Assembly (NCBI RefSeq): GCF_016921115.1
Contig: NZ_JAFFZS010000001.1
Coordinates: 372,001-436,000 of the forward strand
DNA from: Streptomyces actuosus
Lineage (GTDB): Bacteria; Actinomycetota; Actinomycetes; Streptomycetales; Streptomycetaceae
Length of the DNA stretch: 64,000 nucleotides
Reading direction: 5' to 3'
How positions within the stretch are numbered: position 1 is the first letter of the stretch; the number at the start of each line of letters is the position of its first letter. The notes beneath the pieces are model-generated. The model made no database searches, was not told the DNA's origin, and saw nothing but the letters and a program-made list of their open reading frames with translations. A program made the translations under genes and the position numbers. Positions 1 to 8,317 of this stretch are shown here, piece by piece.

Positions 1-105
1 ACGTACCGACCGAGGCGCTAACGCATACCGCACACGCCCCGCCGCCCGCCCGGACGCGCGCCCCGCTGCCCCTCCGAGACCGTCTCTCGACAGGGGTGTT
101 CGACC

Positions 106-1503
106 ATGAGCGGCATCGACGACACCGCGCTGCAGAACCTGCGCGACACCATGCGGGGCCCCGTCCTCGCCCCCCAGGACCCGGGCTACGACGAGGCCCG
201 CAGCATCTACAACGCGATGATCGACCGACGGCCGGCGGCCGTCGCCCGGTGCGTCGACGCCGCGGACGTCCGCACCGCCGTCGCCTTCGCCCGGGAGCAC
301 GGGGTGGAGCTGTCGGTGCGGGGCGGCGGCCACAGCGGTCCGGGGCTGTGCCTGGTCGACGGCGGACTGGTGCTCGACCTGTCACCCATGCGCGGGGTCC
401 GCGTCGACCCCGAGGCGCGGACCGCGCAGGTCGGAGGCGGCAGCCAGCTCGGCGACGTCGACCACGCGACCCACTCGTTCGGCCTCGGCGTGCCGGCCGG
501 CATCATGTCGACGACCGGCGTGGGCGGACTCGCCCTCGGCGGCGGGCACGGGTACCTGACCCGCCGGTACGGCCTGACGATCGACCACCTGCTGTCCGCC
601 GACGTCGTCCTCGCCGACGGCACGTTCGTCACCGCCTCCGCGGAGCGGGACGCGGACCTCTTCTGGGCGCTGCGGGGCGGCGGCGGGAACTTCGGGGTGG
701 TCACCTCCTTCACCTTCGGGCTGGAGCCGGTGGACACCGTCGGGGTGGGGGTGACCGTGTGGCCCGTCGACCGGACCCGGGACGTGCTGCGGTGGTACCG
801 CGAGTTCCTGCCGGCCGCGCCCGAGGAGCTCTACGGCTTCTTCGCGTTGCTGGTCGTCCCGCCCGGGCCGCCCTTCCCGGAGCCCATCCACGGGCAGAAG
901 ATGTGCGGCGTGGTCTGGTGCTACACCGGTGACCCCGAGCAGAAGCCCCTGGAGGACGTGCTGACCGTGGTGAACGAGCCGGGGCCGCCCGCCTTCCACT
1001 TCACCACCCCCATGCCCTACCCGGCCCTGCAGAGCATGTTCGACGCCCTGATCCCCAAGGGCCTCCAGTGGTACTGGCGCGGAGACTTCTTCGACGCGAT
1101 CCCCGACGAGGCCGTCGCGGTGCACGAGAAGTACGGCGAGAACCTGCCGACCGACCTGTCGACCATGCACCTGTACCCGGTGGACGGCGCCGTCCACCGG
1201 GTGGGCGCGGACGAGACGGCCTGGGCCTACCGGGACGCCGTCTGGTCGGGCGTGATCGGAGGCATCGACCCCGATCCCGCGAACGCGGACCTGATCCGCC
1301 GGTGGTGCGTCGACTACTGGACCGACCTGCACCCCACCTCCATGGGCGGCTCCTACATCAACTTCCTGGGCGAGCAGGAGGGCCCGGAGCGCGTCCAGGG
1401 CACCTACCGCGGCAACTACGAGCGGCTGGCCGCCGTCAAGCGCGCCTACGACCCGGACAACTTCTTCCACGCCAACCAGAACATCCCGCCGGCCGCGTCC
1501 TGA
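106..1503 (+). CDS. FAD-binding oxidoreductase, berberine-bridge-enzyme type
   Basis: Flavoprotein oxidase of 465 residues. The PCMH-type FAD-binding half carries the motif RGGGHSGPG near residue 75, whose His is the usual site of covalent FAD attachment, followed by the glycine-rich GVGGLALGGGHG and the segment GGGGNFGVVTSF that binds the FAD. The C-terminus ends with the BBE-domain signature YDPDNFFHANQNIPP. The second flavin-linking Cys of bicovalent family members is not present at its usual place, so a monocovalent flavin is likely. The substrate cannot be told from sequence; family members oxidise sugars, alkaloids or polyketide intermediates. The ATG start follows AGGGG nine bases upstream. 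It stands alone and converges on glxA. No signal peptide, so it is probably cytoplasmic. Confidence 0.88.
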   Translation: MSGIDDTALQNLRDTMRGPVLAPQDPGYDEARSIYNAMIDRRPAAVARCVDAADVRTAVAFAREHGVELSVRGGGHSGPGLCLVDGGLVLDLSPMRGVRVDPEARTAQVGGGSQLGDVDHATHSFGLGVPAGIMSTTGVGGLALGGGHGYLTRRYGLTIDHLLSADVVLADGTFVTASAERDADLFWALRGGGGNFGVVTSFTFGLEPVDTVGVGVTVWPVDRTRDVLRWYREFLPAAPEELYGFFALLVVPPGPPFPEPIHGQKMCGVVWCYTGDPEQKPLEDVLTVVNEPGPPAFHFTTPMPYPALQSMFDALIPKGLQWYWRGDFFDAIPDEAVAVHEKYGENLPTDLSTMHLYPVDGAVHRVGADETAWAYRDAVWSGVIGGIDPDPANADLIRRWCVDYWTDLHPTSMGGSYINFLGEQEGPERVQGTYRGNYERLAAVKRAYDPDNFFHANQNIPPAAS

Positions 1504-1520
1504 GCCCGGCCGCCCCGGAC

Positions 1521-1555
1521 CCGGCCCGCGTGGAACGGGCGGCGGCGCGGGCCGG
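1521..1555. terminator. Intergenic hairpin between convergent genes
   Basis: A perfect 10-bp inverted repeat (CCGGCCCGCG at 1521 and its complement at 1546-1555) with a 15-nt loop lies 18 nt after the oxidase stop codon. There is no U-tract, as is common for Streptomyces terminators. The rest of the gap up to the glxA stop shows no gene. Confidence 0.45.
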
Positions 1556-1706
1556 ACCCGGGCCGCCCCTGCCCCGGCGCGTGGCGAGTGGCGCGGGCGC
1601 GCCGAGGGGTCGGGTCCGTCCCGGCGGCTGCCGGGACGGACGGCGCCGGGGCGCGGTCAGGGGGGACGTACCGAGGTGCGCGGGGTGGCGCCCCGGACGC
1701 CCCCGG

Positions 1707-3650
1707 TCACGGCACCCGCACCCAGCGGGCGACGGACGGCGTGCCCTGGTCGTCCGTGACGAACAGCATGTACCAGCCGGCCGGGACGAGGTCGCGGTTC
1801 TTCGGCACGGTGACCCGGATGCCCTTGCCGTCGGCCGTCCTCTTCACGCCGAGGGCGATGGAACGCTGCTCGACGTCGGTGACGTGTGTGGTGGAGCTGG
1901 GGTGGATCAGGCGGGCCGTTCTGATCACCGAGGCGTGCGGGGTCGAGAAGGTGGCGGTGGATCCCAGCCGGACGGTGGTGGGACCGCCGGTCAGTGACGG
2001 GCGCGCGTCCCGGTACAGGTAGGGCGGGGTGTAGATCTCCAGGCGCTGTTCGAACGTCCCGGGGCGGGTCTTGGCCCGGTCGGCGAAGAGCGAGTCGCCG
2101 CCGAAGGTGATGACCCGGCCGTCGGGCAGGAGGATCGAACCGGAGTGGTAGTTGCGGCCGACCTCCGGATCCGCCACCCGGCGCATGCGACCGGACCGCG
2201 CGTCGTAGATGCGCGCCTGGAGGATGTTCTCGGCGGCGGGGCCCCGGTAGTCCTGGGAACCGCCCGTGATCAGCACGGTGTCGTCGGGCAGGATCGACAG
2301 CTCCGGGTAGCGGGTGCCCTTGTCCAGTTCCGGGCCGTCCACGAAGGAGGGGCGGGCCTGTGAGAGGTCGATGACGCGGGTCTTCCTCGACGCCTTCGTC
2401 GATTCCCCGACCCCTCCGCCGCCGACGACCATGAACCGCTCGTCCTGGGCGGGCGGCAGCATCACCGTGCCGGAGGTCTCCATGAGGTCGGCGTCGTCCA
2501 GGCCGGGCAGTTCGGTGAACGTGTTGGTGTCGAGGTGCCAGATCCCCGGCGTGCGGCCCACGTCGTCCGGTCCGTATCCGGCGTTGGAGCCCGAGTAGAA
2601 GAACGAGCCGTCGGGCAGCTGGAAGACCGCCGGGTAGGTGGGGAACTGGCGGACCCTGCCGCTGTACGTCCAGGTCCGGGTCGCCGGGTCGTAGATCTCG
2701 CTCTTGCCCGGCACCACCTGGCCGATGTCGTCGAGGCCGGACAGGGCGAGCACCCGGCCGTCCGGGAGCCGCGTCAGGGTCGGGTACCAGCGGGCCTCGT
2801 GCATCGACCGGACCTTGGTGAACCGCTCGGTGGCCGGGTCGAACTCGTAGGCGTCGCGGATGCCCTGGAAATCCTTCTTGTCCAGGCCGAGCTTGTTGGC
2901 GATGCCGTAGACGTTGCGGGCGTCGGTGCCGGTCAGGCCCTTGACGCGGTAGTTCTCCTGGGTGCCGGTCTCGTACCGCTTCCCCCGTCGGGCGGCCTCG
3001 ACGTAGACGCGGTCGACACTTGCCTCGGTGCGCAGGAACCGCCCGGTCCCCTTGTCGAAGACCTTCTTGGCCGGCGGGACGTGGGCGGCGTCCTTGGCGA
3101 TGAACGTCTTGTGGTTGTCCCGGCCGACGAAGGCGGTGCCCGCGGGCAGGTCCACCGCCTTGTCGGGGTCCTCGTTGTGGACGATCATCAGGCCGCCGGC
3201 CTTGGTCACGTCACCCTTGAGCTTCTCGTAGCGCTTGGTGCCGCCCGCGAAGAGCAGCCTGCCGTCGGCCAGGTGGATGTGACCGGTGCAGAACAGGTCG
3301 TTCGGGGTGTGGATCTTCTTGAAGGTGTTCTTCACGGGATCCCACACCACGCTGGTGAAGCGCTTGGCGTCGAAGTTGTCGAGGTTGTTTCCCGACCCCG
3401 CCACCAGCAGCACCTTGCCCGTGTTCAGCAGGGCCCCGTGGATGGTGTTCTGCCGGAACTCCTCGGGGACGTCGACGACGTCCCAGTGACCGTTCGCGGC
3501 CTTGTACTCCGATCTGTTGATCTCGTACTGGTGGTACTTCTCACTGCCGAAGCGGTACAGCCACGGCCCGTTCGTCCCCGCCAACGCAAGGACGACGACC
3601 CCTGCGACGGCGAGACGTCGTGCGCGACGGCGCGCGACACGGTCACTCAT
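1707..3650 (-). CDS. glxA: GlxA-type mononuclear copper radical oxidase (galactose oxidase-like)
   Basis: A 647-residue secreted or membrane-anchored oxidase. It has an N-terminal RRRARR stretch followed by a hydrophobic segment (about residues 12-27), then kelch-type beta-propeller repeats and a C-terminal DUF1929 domain. The Tyr-Cys cofactor residues are visible: Cys121 in FCTGHIH and Tyr289 in ARWYPT, with the preceding Trp288; the copper ligands are probably the Tyr-His pair at 501-502 (NYHSG) and His589 in the SSTTHVTD segment. Cys121, Trp288 and Tyr289 match my recollection of the numbering of S. lividans GlxA, which works with the synthase CslA on a tip-localised glycan during hyphal growth and development. 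No cslA homologue lies beside it here; the divergent neighbour is a CLC channel. A TTTGCAT-G-ATGCAAA palindrome is centred 54 bp upstream of the ATG. Confidence 0.93.
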   Translation of the reverse strand: MSDRVARRRARRLAVAGVVVLALAGTNGPWLYRFGSEKYHQYEINRSEYKAANGHWDVVDVPEEFRQNTIHGALLNTGKVLLVAGSGNNLDNFDAKRFTSVVWDPVKNTFKKIHTPNDLFCTGHIHLADGRLLFAGGTKRYEKLKGDVTKAGGLMIVHNEDPDKAVDLPAGTAFVGRDNHKTFIAKDAAHVPPAKKVFDKGTGRFLRTEASVDRVYVEAARRGKRYETGTQENYRVKGLTGTDARNVYGIANKLGLDKKDFQGIRDAYEFDPATERFTKVRSMHEARWYPTLTRLPDGRVLALSGLDDIGQVVPGKSEIYDPATRTWTYSGRVRQFPTYPAVFQLPDGSFFYSGSNAGYGPDDVGRTPGIWHLDTNTFTELPGLDDADLMETSGTVMLPPAQDERFMVVGGGGVGESTKASRKTRVIDLSQARPSFVDGPELDKGTRYPELSILPDDTVLITGGSQDYRGPAAENILQARIYDARSGRMRRVADPEVGRNYHSGSILLPDGRVITFGGDSLFADRAKTRPGTFEQRLEIYTPPYLYRDARPSLTGGPTTVRLGSTATFSTPHASVIRTARLIHPSSTTHVTDVEQRSIALGVKRTADGKGIRVTVPKNRDLVPAGWYMLFVTDDQGTPSVARWVRVP

Positions 3651-3696
3651 GCCCCAGATCCCCCCGGATCGATTGCGTCATGCGCCGCCATCGTAT

Positions 3697-3711
3697 TTTG
3701 CATGATGCAAA
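3697..3711. promoter_or_regulatory. Palindromic operator-like site upstream of glxA
   Basis: Perfect 15-bp palindrome TTTGCAT-G-ATGCAAA centred at 3704. On the glxA strand it directly abuts a TACGAT -10-like hexamer (3695-3690), so a bound protein would block the promoter. A weaker relative, TTGCGT-C-ATGCGC, lies at 3673-3685. The same palindrome occurs in front of three other genes nearby. Confidence 0.7.
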
Positions 3712-3833
3712 GATGGGTTCAAGTCCCGGTAAGAACAGGGAACTCACCCCTCGAACACCCTCTCGTCGAAGACCTCTTCGCCTCCCCGGCTCACTCGTGT
3801 GGCCCAGCCCCGGCGGGCCCCCGACTTGACTCG

Positions 3834-3850
3834 TTTTGCATAATGCAAAA
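3834..3850. promoter_or_regulatory. Palindromic operator-like site in the clc promoter
   Basis: Perfect 17-bp palindrome TTTTGCAT-A-ATGCAAAA centred at 3842. It starts two bases after a TTGACT -35-like hexamer (3826-3831) and fills the spacer to where a -10 would fall (about 3849-3854), a classical repressor position. The ribosome site and ATG follow within 18 bases. Confidence 0.72.
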
Positions 3851-3867
3851 GTAAGGGAGGAGAACCG

Positions 3868-5727
3868 ATGACTGCCACACCGGCAACCGAGGACACGACC
3901 CGTGGGTTCACCACAGCGAGCGACAACGACATCCCACCCCGCCGCCGACTCATGGATTCACTGCGCGGTGCGCCCTGGGGACTGATGGTCTTCGCCGTGG
4001 TGATCGGCGCCGGAGCAGGCGCGGGGTCGATCGTCTTCCGCTGGTGCATCCAGACGTTCACACGCGTCTTCTCCGGCCACGAGGACTACGCCGCAGCCCC
4101 GGGCTCCGCCCATCCGAGCGTGCCGTGGCTCGGGCCGTACTTCGTACTGATCGTGCCCGTGCTCGGTGGCCTGCTGTACGGGCCGCTGGTGCAACGGTTC
4201 GCCAAGGAGGCCCGCGGACACGGCGTGCCCGAGGTGATGCTCGCGGTCGCCCAGCGCGGCGGCCGGATCAGCCCCAAGGTGGCGGTGGTCAAGACGCTGG
4301 CCTCCGCGCTCACCATCGGCTCGGGCGGCTCCGTCGGCCGCGAGGGCCCCATCGTGCAGATCGGCTCGGCGCTCGGCTCGACGCTCGGCCGGATGGCCCG
4401 GGTGACCGAGACGCGGATGAAGCTGCTGGTCGCGTGCGGCGCGGCGGGCGGCATCGCCGCCACGTTCAACGCGCCGCTGGCGGGGGTCTTCTTCGCCATG
4501 GAACTGATCCTCGGCACCTTCTCCGCCGAAGCCTTCGGCGCGACGGTGCTGGCCAGTGTGACCGCGAGCGTCATCGGCCGCGCGGCCTTCGGCGACACCG
4601 CCTTCCTCGAACTGCCCGACTTCCACGTCGACCACATCGCCCAGTTCGGCCTGTTCGCGCTGCTCGGTGTGATCGCCGCAGGCGTCGGCGTCGGCTTCAC
4701 CCGCCTGCTGTACCTGATCGAGGACGCCTGCGACTGGGCCTGGCGCGGCCCCGAGTGGCTGCGTCCCGCGGTCGGCGGACTGGCCCTGGGCGTGGTGCTG
4801 CTCCTCCTGCCGGAGATGTACGGCGTCGGCTACCCCGTCCTGCAGAAGGCCACCGAGGGTGGGTACGCGGTGGCCTTCCTGCTGCTCCTCCTGGTGGGCA
4901 AGGTGGTGGCGACCAGCCTGACGATCGGCATCGGCGGCTCGGGCGGCGTCTTCGCACCCGGCCTGTTCATCGGGGCGATGCTCGGCGCCGCCTACGGCGC
5001 GGGCGTGCAGGAGGTGCTGCCCCAGCAGGCCGGCCCGGTCGGGGCGTACGCCCTGGTCGGCATGGGTGCCGTCTTCGCCGGCGCCTCCCGGGCACCCATC
5101 ACTGCCGTGGTCATCCTCTTCGAGCTGACCGGCGAGTACTCCATCATTCTGCCGCTGATGCTGGCCATCGTGCTGGCCACCGCCACCAGCCGCCTGCTGT
5201 CCCGGGACACGATCTACACGCTGAAGCTGCGGCGCCGCGGCATCGACCTGGAGGGCCCGGCCCCCGGCGCCCGCATCGGCGGTCAGCGTGTCGAGGCGGT
5301 CATGGAACCGCTCCCCTCCCCCCTGTCCTCCACCACCCCGCTGACCGACGCCGCCGACCTGCTGAGCCTGTCCGGGCACGGTGCGCTCCCCGTGCTCGAC
5401 GCGTCCGGCCGCTACCGCGGCGTCGTCACGGCGCAGGCGGTCGCGGAGAGCCTCGCCGAGCAGCCGGACGGTGCTCCGCTGGACGTCGGGCGGCTCGCCG
5501 ACGTCCCCCAGCCCGTCACCGCGGACGAGCCGCTGGCCCAGGCCCTGCGCCAGCTGGTCACGGCGCCCGGAACCGGTGTACCCGTCCTGGACGGCCCCGG
5601 CGGGAAGCCCGTCGGCTGGCTCAGTCACCAGGCGGCGCTGCGCGCCCTGCACACGACAGGGTCGGAGCCGTACCGCAGGCCGTCCGTCCGCCGGACCCCC
5701 GCCCGGCAGGTGCACGGCACCGTCTGA
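3868..5727 (+). CDS. CLC-family chloride channel/transporter with C-terminal CBS pair
   Basis: Integral membrane protein of 619 residues. The CLC selectivity-filter motifs are visible: GHGVPE near 118, GSGGSVGREGP at 151-161 containing the gating Glu of GREGP, and GSGGVFAPGLFIGA near 361 (GxFxP). About ten hydrophobic segments span residues 35-440. Residues from about 465 to 600 form two CBS domains, which usually sense adenine nucleotides. It should move chloride, either as a channel or in exchange for protons; the sequence does not separate these. The ATG follows GGGAGGAG at good spacing. It is divergent from glxA, with two copies of the shared palindrome in the 217-bp intergenic region, and is followed by a strong hairpin. 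Confidence 0.92.
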   Translation: MTATPATEDTTRGFTTASDNDIPPRRRLMDSLRGAPWGLMVFAVVIGAGAGAGSIVFRWCIQTFTRVFSGHEDYAAAPGSAHPSVPWLGPYFVLIVPVLGGLLYGPLVQRFAKEARGHGVPEVMLAVAQRGGRISPKVAVVKTLASALTIGSGGSVGREGPIVQIGSALGSTLGRMARVTETRMKLLVACGAAGGIAATFNAPLAGVFFAMELILGTFSAEAFGATVLASVTASVIGRAAFGDTAFLELPDFHVDHIAQFGLFALLGVIAAGVGVGFTRLLYLIEDACDWAWRGPEWLRPAVGGLALGVVLLLLPEMYGVGYPVLQKATEGGYAVAFLLLLLVGKVVATSLTIGIGGSGGVFAPGLFIGAMLGAAYGAGVQEVLPQQAGPVGAYALVGMGAVFAGASRAPITAVVILFELTGEYSIILPLMLAIVLATATSRLLSRDTIYTLKLRRRGIDLEGPAPGARIGGQRVEAVMEPLPSPLSSTTPLTDAADLLSLSGHGALPVLDASGRYRGVVTAQAVAESLAEQPDGAPLDVGRLADVPQPVTADEPLAQALRQLVTAPGTGVPVLDGPGGKPVGWLSHQAALRALHTTGSEPYRRPSVRRTPARQVHGTV

Positions 5728-5771
5728 CGTCCCGGGGGACGCGACCCGCGCTCCGCTCCGGCCCCTCGGAC

Positions 5772-5818
5772 CGCTGCCTCCCCGGGCGCAGCACGACGCC
5801 GCGCCCGGGGAGGCAGCG
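5772..5818 (+). terminator. Strong terminator after the CLC gene
   Basis: A perfect 18-bp stem (5772-5789 paired with 5801-5818) around an 11-nt loop, 44 nt after the stop codon. There is no U-run, but the stem is long and GC-rich, typical of Streptomyces. Confidence 0.8.
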
Positions 5819-6020
5819 CTCTTCGGGCACCACCGGCACGCCGAAGGCGTGGGCACGGGAGGCCGGCGATGCCGCGCGGAGGCAGGCGCGGCAGGGGCAG
5901 CAAGGGCAGGAGGTCGGCGAGCCGGCGGGTGCCACGGGAGGGCCGCCCAGGCGCGGCGGCACGGAACGGCACGCGCCGCGCACGGGGCGGAGGCCGGGGT
6001 GACACACGCCGAACGCCCCC

Positions 6021-6100
6021 GGGCGGCGCAGGAACGCCGGTGGGCGCACCCTGCGGGCGGCGCAGGAACGCCGGTGGGCGCACCCTGCGGGCGGCGCAGG
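6021..6100. repeat. 34-bp tandem repeat, 2.35 copies
   Basis: Two identical 34-bp units (6021-6054 and 6055-6088) beginning GGGCGGCGCAGGAACGCC, followed by a 12-base partial third copy. The copies are directly adjacent with no unique spacer, so this is a minisatellite-like repeat rather than a CRISPR. Confidence 0.85.
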
Positions 6101-6291
6101 GGACCGGCGCCGCAGGAGGCCGCCAGGGCAGACGCCGCGGGCGGGCCCGGACCGCGAGGGACGCGGGCGCCCGTGGACGGCGGGCTGAGGTGCGTCAGAG
6201 GGCTGCGCACGAGACGCGGACGGCACACGCAGGCACAGAAGGCGGCCGACACACCCGACGGGCCGTACGGGCGCCACCGGCCGCCGGTCGC

Positions 6292-6978
6292 TCAGCCCGG
6301 CTCGGCCGGTGTGATCCGGCAGGATCGGACGACCGCGAGCACGCAGGCGGCGACCAGAGCGCCGGTCGTACCCGCCAGGCCCCTCAGCGGCCCCCGCCAG
6401 GACAGGTCCCCGCCCACTCCGCGCGGCGGGATCCGGCCCTTGGGGTCGTAGACCACGGCGACGGTGTCTCCGGGCCGTGTGGCGTCGTCGCAGCCGCGCC
6501 AGATGTGGACGTCCAGGGCGACTCCGCCGTCGGACACGGAGCAGAAGGTGCGTCCGTGTGCCGCCGTCACGCCGGGGCCACGCTGCACGGAGGTCACCTC
6601 GACCGCCTGCACGCGTCCACGTTCGGCCAGGACCACCCCGGCGGCGGCCTGGGGTGCCTGGAGGGCGAGGCAGACACCGAGGACCGCGGCGATACCGATC
6701 AGGGCCCGCCCCGCGCCGATCAGGGCCAGGTAGAGCACCGTCGCACCGGCACACACCAGGGCGCCCTCACCGGAGGCGAGCGACGGCAGCGCGTACCAGG
6801 CGCCCGCGACCGTCCCCCCGACGATCGCCGCCGCGCCCAGCAGTCCGGTCAGCAGCCCCTCTGCGACCAGTCGCCACGGGGGTGCCCCGACGAACTCCGC
6901 GGGTCCCCAGACGGTCTCCCTCAGGTGCGCCAGCAGATGCGGGGCGACCGTTTCCGGCCGTCGACGCCATCGGCGCAT
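6292..6978 (-). CDS. Small membrane protein resembling DUF3592
   Basis: A 228-residue protein of unknown function. Hydrophobic segments lie near residues 40-65 and 75-110, then an extracytoplasmic-looking beta-rich stretch with two Cys (RTFCSVSD and HIWRGCDD) and the pattern DTVAVVYDPKGR, and a final membrane segment near the C-terminus. This layout, with a YDP-type motif between membrane segments, recalls DUF3592 proteins, but the assignment is tentative. I chose the ATG at 6978, preceded by GGTGAGGAC, rather than the in-frame TTG at 7014 with no ribosome site. A TTGCAT-T-ATGCAA palindrome lies 60-74 bp upstream. It follows the phosphatase gene in the same direction. Confidence 0.7.
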   Translation of the reverse strand: MRRWRRRPETVAPHLLAHLRETVWGPAEFVGAPPWRLVAEGLLTGLLGAAAIVGGTVAGAWYALPSLASGEGALVCAGATVLYLALIGAGRALIGIAAVLGVCLALQAPQAAAGVVLAERGRVQAVEVTSVQRGPGVTAAHGRTFCSVSDGGVALDVHIWRGCDDATRPGDTVAVVYDPKGRIPPRGVGGDLSWRGPLRGLAGTTGALVAACVLAVVRSCRITPAEPG

Positions 6979-7037
6979 GCCCGTTCCGTCCTCACCGTCG
7001 TTCCGTCCGTGCAAGCCGCCCCGTCGTCACGACTCTC

Positions 7038-7052
7038 TTGCATTATGCAAAA
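7038..7052. promoter_or_regulatory. Palindromic operator-like site between phosphatase and membrane-protein genes
   Basis: Core TTGCAT-T-ATGCAA (7038-7050) with two further A residues on one side, so the match to the 17-bp form is perfect except for the outer two bases of one arm. It lies four bases beyond the phosphatase stop codon and 60 bp upstream of the next gene's ATG, suggesting that this gene has its own controlled promoter. Confidence 0.65.
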
Positions 7053-7055
7053 GCC

Positions 7056-8150
7056 TCAGGCGGCCGCAGCGGGCGCGTCCTCGCTCCCGCCGTGGCGGTG
7101 GTAGCGCAGCAGCAGCATGGCGGCGTCGTCCCGCGGCGGTCCGCCGCAGTGCCGGACCACGTCCGCGCGCAACGCGTCCAGGGCGCTGCGCGCCTCCGGG
7201 TCCTTCAGCAGGTGGGCCCGCTCCTCCAGCGGGTAGAACACGCCCTCGGCGTCCCGGGCCTCGGTGACGCCGTCGGTGTACAGCAGGAGCTGATCGCCGG
7301 GCCGGAAGCCGACGCGGTACGGGTGCGGGGGCTCGACTCCGTGCGCGCCGAGGCCGAGCGGCAGCGCGCGGGCGGGTGGCTCGGGGTACTCCGCGGTGCC
7401 GTCCCGGTGGACGAGCAGCGGCGCCGGATGGCCGTGGTTCAGGAACACCACCTCGTGGCCCGACCGGACCTCGGCGAGGACGGCGGTGACGAACCTCTCC
7501 CCCTCCAGTTCTCGGGCGATGCTGCGCTCCAGCCGCTCGCCGACCCCCGCCAGTTCCGGTTCGTCGTGGGCGGCCTCCCGGAAGGCGCCGAGTACGACGG
7601 CGGCCGTCTCGACCGCCGCGAGACCCTTGCCCTGCACGTCACCCACGATGACGCGCACCCCGTGCGGGGAGGCGACCACCTCGTACAGATCGCCGCCGAT
7701 CCTGGCATCGGCCACGGCCGAGGTGTACGACACGGCCGCGTGCAGCGGGCCGGCCGTGCGCGGGACGGGGCGCAGCAACACGCGCTGGGCGACCTCGGCG
7801 ATGGAACGGACGTTGGCCAGCTCCGCCTCGCGCCGGCCCCGCATCACGGCGGCGGCGACGCCGGCGCAGGTCACCCCGGCGACCGAGGCCATGGCGGTGA
7901 CCGCCCGCCGCCCCTCCAGCAGCCCGTCGTAGGCGCCGAGTGCCAGGCACAGCAGCAGGGCCGCCAGTCCGATGATCGCCGTGCGGCGCCATCCGCCGAC
8001 CAGTCCGGCGAAGGCGGGGCCGAGGGACACCAGGGGAAGGAAGCCGATCTCGGGCCCGGCCAGGAGATCCACGCCGGCCACGACCGCCATGACACCGATC
8101 GGCATCCAGGACAGCACCTCGGTACTGGCCGGCTGTTTCTTCTCGGTCAT
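7056..8150 (-). CDS. Membrane-bound PP2C/SpoIIE-type serine phosphatase
   Basis: A 364-residue protein. Three or four hydrophobic helices occupy about residues 12-110, followed by a SpoIIE-like PP2C domain. Metal-binding motifs are present: ARIGGDLYE, IVGDVQGKG, LNHGHPAPL, LLYTDGVTE and the terminal RDDAAMLLL. It lacks the GAF/PAS sensor and HATPase parts of the larger family member at 55.7-57.8 kb. Such proteins dephosphorylate anti-sigma-factor antagonists; no antagonist or anti-sigma gene lies beside it. The start is the ATG at 8150, preceded by GGAG, because residues upstream of it in the open frame are not protein-like. A half copy of the regional palindrome lies 71 bp upstream. Confidence 0.88.
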   Translation of the reverse strand: MTEKKQPASTEVLSWMPIGVMAVVAGVDLLAGPEIGFLPLVSLGPAFAGLVGGWRRTAIIGLAALLLCLALGAYDGLLEGRRAVTAMASVAGVTCAGVAAAVMRGRREAELANVRSIAEVAQRVLLRPVPRTAGPLHAAVSYTSAVADARIGGDLYEVVASPHGVRVIVGDVQGKGLAAVETAAVVLGAFREAAHDEPELAGVGERLERSIARELEGERFVTAVLAEVRSGHEVVFLNHGHPAPLLVHRDGTAEYPEPPARALPLGLGAHGVEPPHPYRVGFRPGDQLLLYTDGVTEARDAEGVFYPLEERAHLLKDPEARSALDALRADVVRHCGGPPRDDAAMLLLRYHRHGGSEDAPAAAA

Positions 8151-8220
8151 GGCGTACTCCAGCACTCCTCGGGTTCCAGGAGCCGCCACCCGCTCGTCGA
8201 GCGGGCACCCCTCCCCTTCC

Positions 8221-8235
8221 TTTAGGCTATGCAAA
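8221..8235. promoter_or_regulatory. Half site of the TTTTGCAT palindrome upstream of the phosphatase
   Basis: The right arm ATGCAAA (8229-8235) is perfect, but the left arm TTTAGGC matches only its outer TTT. It sits in the divergent region between the phosphatase and the DUF385 gene. It is a candidate weak member of the motif set only because three strong copies lie within 4.6 kb. Confidence 0.35.
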
Positions 8236-8317
8236 TGTTTCTGCAGGTCCGCGGCAGGCGCTCGGTCCGTTACTCGATCGATTCCTGCCGTCGGGGCCGG
8301 TGACCGGCGGAGGACAG

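Larger units (their letters stand above)
5728..6291. other. 564-bp gene-free interval
   Basis: Between the CLC gene and the next real gene. It holds a strong terminator hairpin at its left end and a 34-bp tandem repeat in the middle. Open frames crossing it have no family features, no convincing ribosome site and low-complexity Arg/Ala/Pro composition, so I see no gene. Confidence 0.6.

Noticed and set aside
6021..6100. Possible CRISPR array
   Set aside because: Repeats are directly adjacent without unique spacers, and no cas genes are present.
6292..7014. TTG start at 7014 for the small membrane protein
   Set aside because: No ribosome site precedes it, while the in-frame ATG at 6978 has GGTGAGGAC at suitable distance.
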